Source of the DNA: Rhodanobacter humi
GTDB taxonomy: Bacteria; Pseudomonadota; Gammaproteobacteria; Xanthomonadales; Rhodanobacteraceae
Reading direction: 5' to 3'
Assembly: GCF_041107455.1 (NCBI RefSeq)
Contig: NZ_JBGBPY010000001.1
Span: 3,968,001 to 4,032,000 of the forward strand
DNA length: 64,000 nucleotides
This document shows, one piece after another, positions 62,986-64,000 of the stretch. The notes under the pieces were generated by a model that worked only from the letters and a program-made list of their open reading frames with translations, had not been told where the DNA came from and did not search any database. Every line of letters starts with the position of its first letter. The stretch's first letter is position 1. Both the position numbers and the translations under genes were made by a program.

Positions 62986-64000
62986 CATGATCGAACTTTC
63001 CTCGTTCCATGCTTCGGCGCTGTGGTCCCACATCGTCGCCTGCTATGCCGCCACCTTGCTGCCGCTGGTCGTCGGCCTGCCGCCCATCATCGCGATCATG
63101 GAAAGCGTGTACGTGATGACCGAACGGGAGATCTGGCGACAGATCGCCCGCTACTGGGGCAGGCTGTTCGGCATCGCGCTGCTGATGTGGGCGATCGGGT
63201 CGATCGTGTTGATCATCCTGTACGCCGCGGATCCCGGCCGGTTCACCCGACACCTGCACGGGATCCCGGGGTTGGCGTTGACCCTGCTCATGACGCCGCT
63301 GGTGTTTGGTGGTGGCGTGTTCCTCTGGCGCCTTTACACCGACTGGCTGGGCCTGGGGCGACTGCAGCATCTGCTCATCACCTGGCTGTGGATGCTGCTT
63401 TCGACCTTGTCGGCGCTCAAGATCGCGATCGGCTACGGCTTGATGGACAACCCCTCCGGTGCGTACCTCGATCCCGGCACCCTGCAAGTCTGGATCCATG
63501 ACGTGCCGTTGGCGCTGCTCAACCCCGCCGCGCAGACTCGATTCGTGCATCTCGTCGGCTCCAGTTACCTCGTGGCGGCGACGCTGGTGCTGTCGGCCTC
63601 GGCGTGGTACTTGCTGCGTGGCCGCAACGTGCAGATCGCCCGCCGCTCGATGACCGTCGCGGCCAGCTTCGGTCTGGCCGCGGCGCTCTCACTGGCCGTG
63701 CTCGGCGACCGGGACGGCTATGCCGGTTCGCCAGGTCAGCAGATGCGCATTGCCGCGATCGCGGGCGAATGGCATGTGCAGCCGGCTCCAGCCCCGTTTG
63801 TGCTTTTCGGGATACCCGACCCGGACAGCCGCACGACTCGCGTCGCATGGCGCATGCCTTGGCTGCTGGGACTGGGCGCGACGCATTCGTGGCGCAAGCC
63901 GGTGGCGGGGCTGGACGAGCTTGAGGCAGCGAACGTGGAGCGCATCCGCCGCGGCCTCGCGGAATTCATGGCGCTGGACAACAAGGAAGCTTCCTCGCGC
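62986..64000 (+). CDS. cydA: Cytochrome bd-type ubiquinol oxidase subunit I, partial
   Basis: The first 338 codons; the gene runs off the right edge. Helical membrane protein. TRFVHLVGSSYLVAA contains His188, matching the heme b558 ligand His186 of E. coli CydA, and H15 or H8 is near the expected b595/d ligand. SAWYLLRGRNVQIARRSM, ASFGLAAALSLAVLGDRDGY and WHVQPAPAPFVLFGIPDPDS are CydA signatures. It seems a divergent CydA: the N-terminus and the Q-loop region are unlike E. coli. High-affinity quinol oxidation under low oxygen fits the FNR-box promoter upstream. Confidence 0.9.

Overview
The window is GC-rich, densely coded DNA from a gammaproteobacterium. The gene set (OprB porin with an FAD sugar dehydrogenase, NodT/EmrA/MFS efflux, quinol-type nitric oxide reductase, a complete Tat-type nos operon, Xanthomonadales-style SDR/AraC clusters, a BPSL0761-family protein) points to a denitrifying member of the Xanthomonadales, most likely Rhodanobacteraceae such as Rhodanobacter. 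This is inferred from gene content; there is no rRNA or tRNA here to settle it.

Layout. (1) 1-6202: end of an NAD(P)-binding protein gene, 4,5-DOPA dioxygenase (ygiD), then a minus-strand operon of dehydrogenase small subunit, GMC flavoprotein, triheme cytochrome c and OprB porin. (2) 6225-about 17100: accessory island. It opens with regularly spaced repeats that look like transposase-binding sites, followed by a Tn7/Tn5053-like module on the minus strand (TnsA-like, DDE transposase, AAA+ ATPase, TniQ, tyrosine-recombinase-like). After it come an excisionase-like HTH gene, a perfect 20-bp inverted repeat, unknown genes, an XRE regulator with palindromic operator, and SseB-family genes, one of them decayed. 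(3) 16590-26749: PagL-like lipid A deacylase, patatin lipoprotein, a tripartite efflux operon, wrbA and an orphan aceE. (4) 26817-37218: small redox and stress proteins, two AraC and one LysR regulator, four SDRs and an alpha/beta hydrolase. (5) 37365-42272: a graveyard of ISL3, IS5, LysR and aconitase remnants surrounding an intact quinol nitric oxide reductase gene. (6) 42402-52488: nosLYFDZRX plus a ferredoxin-NADP reductase-like gene, all on the minus strand. (7) 52829-64000: an anaerobic-response cluster: zinc-finger protein, acetate kinase and phosphoketolase (divergent), a ribonucleotide-reductase-like protein lacking the catalytic core, a Crp/Fnr regulator, a two-component system, a universal stress protein and the start of cytochrome bd subunit I.

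How it works together. Parts 5-7 form a low-oxygen respiration and energy block: NO and N2O reduction, phosphoketolase plus acetate kinase for ATP from sugar phosphates, and a high-affinity oxidase. Three near-perfect FNR-type boxes (54844, 58474, 62200) lie in its intergenic regions. Each has a plausible -10 hexamer about 32 bp away, and the cluster encodes its own Crp/Fnr protein with an FNR-like recognition helix. The most unusual material is the transposition module, whose TnsA-like and recombinase-like proteins both appear to lack key catalytic residues, and a dispersed repeat of about 140 bp found three times downstream of accessory genes.
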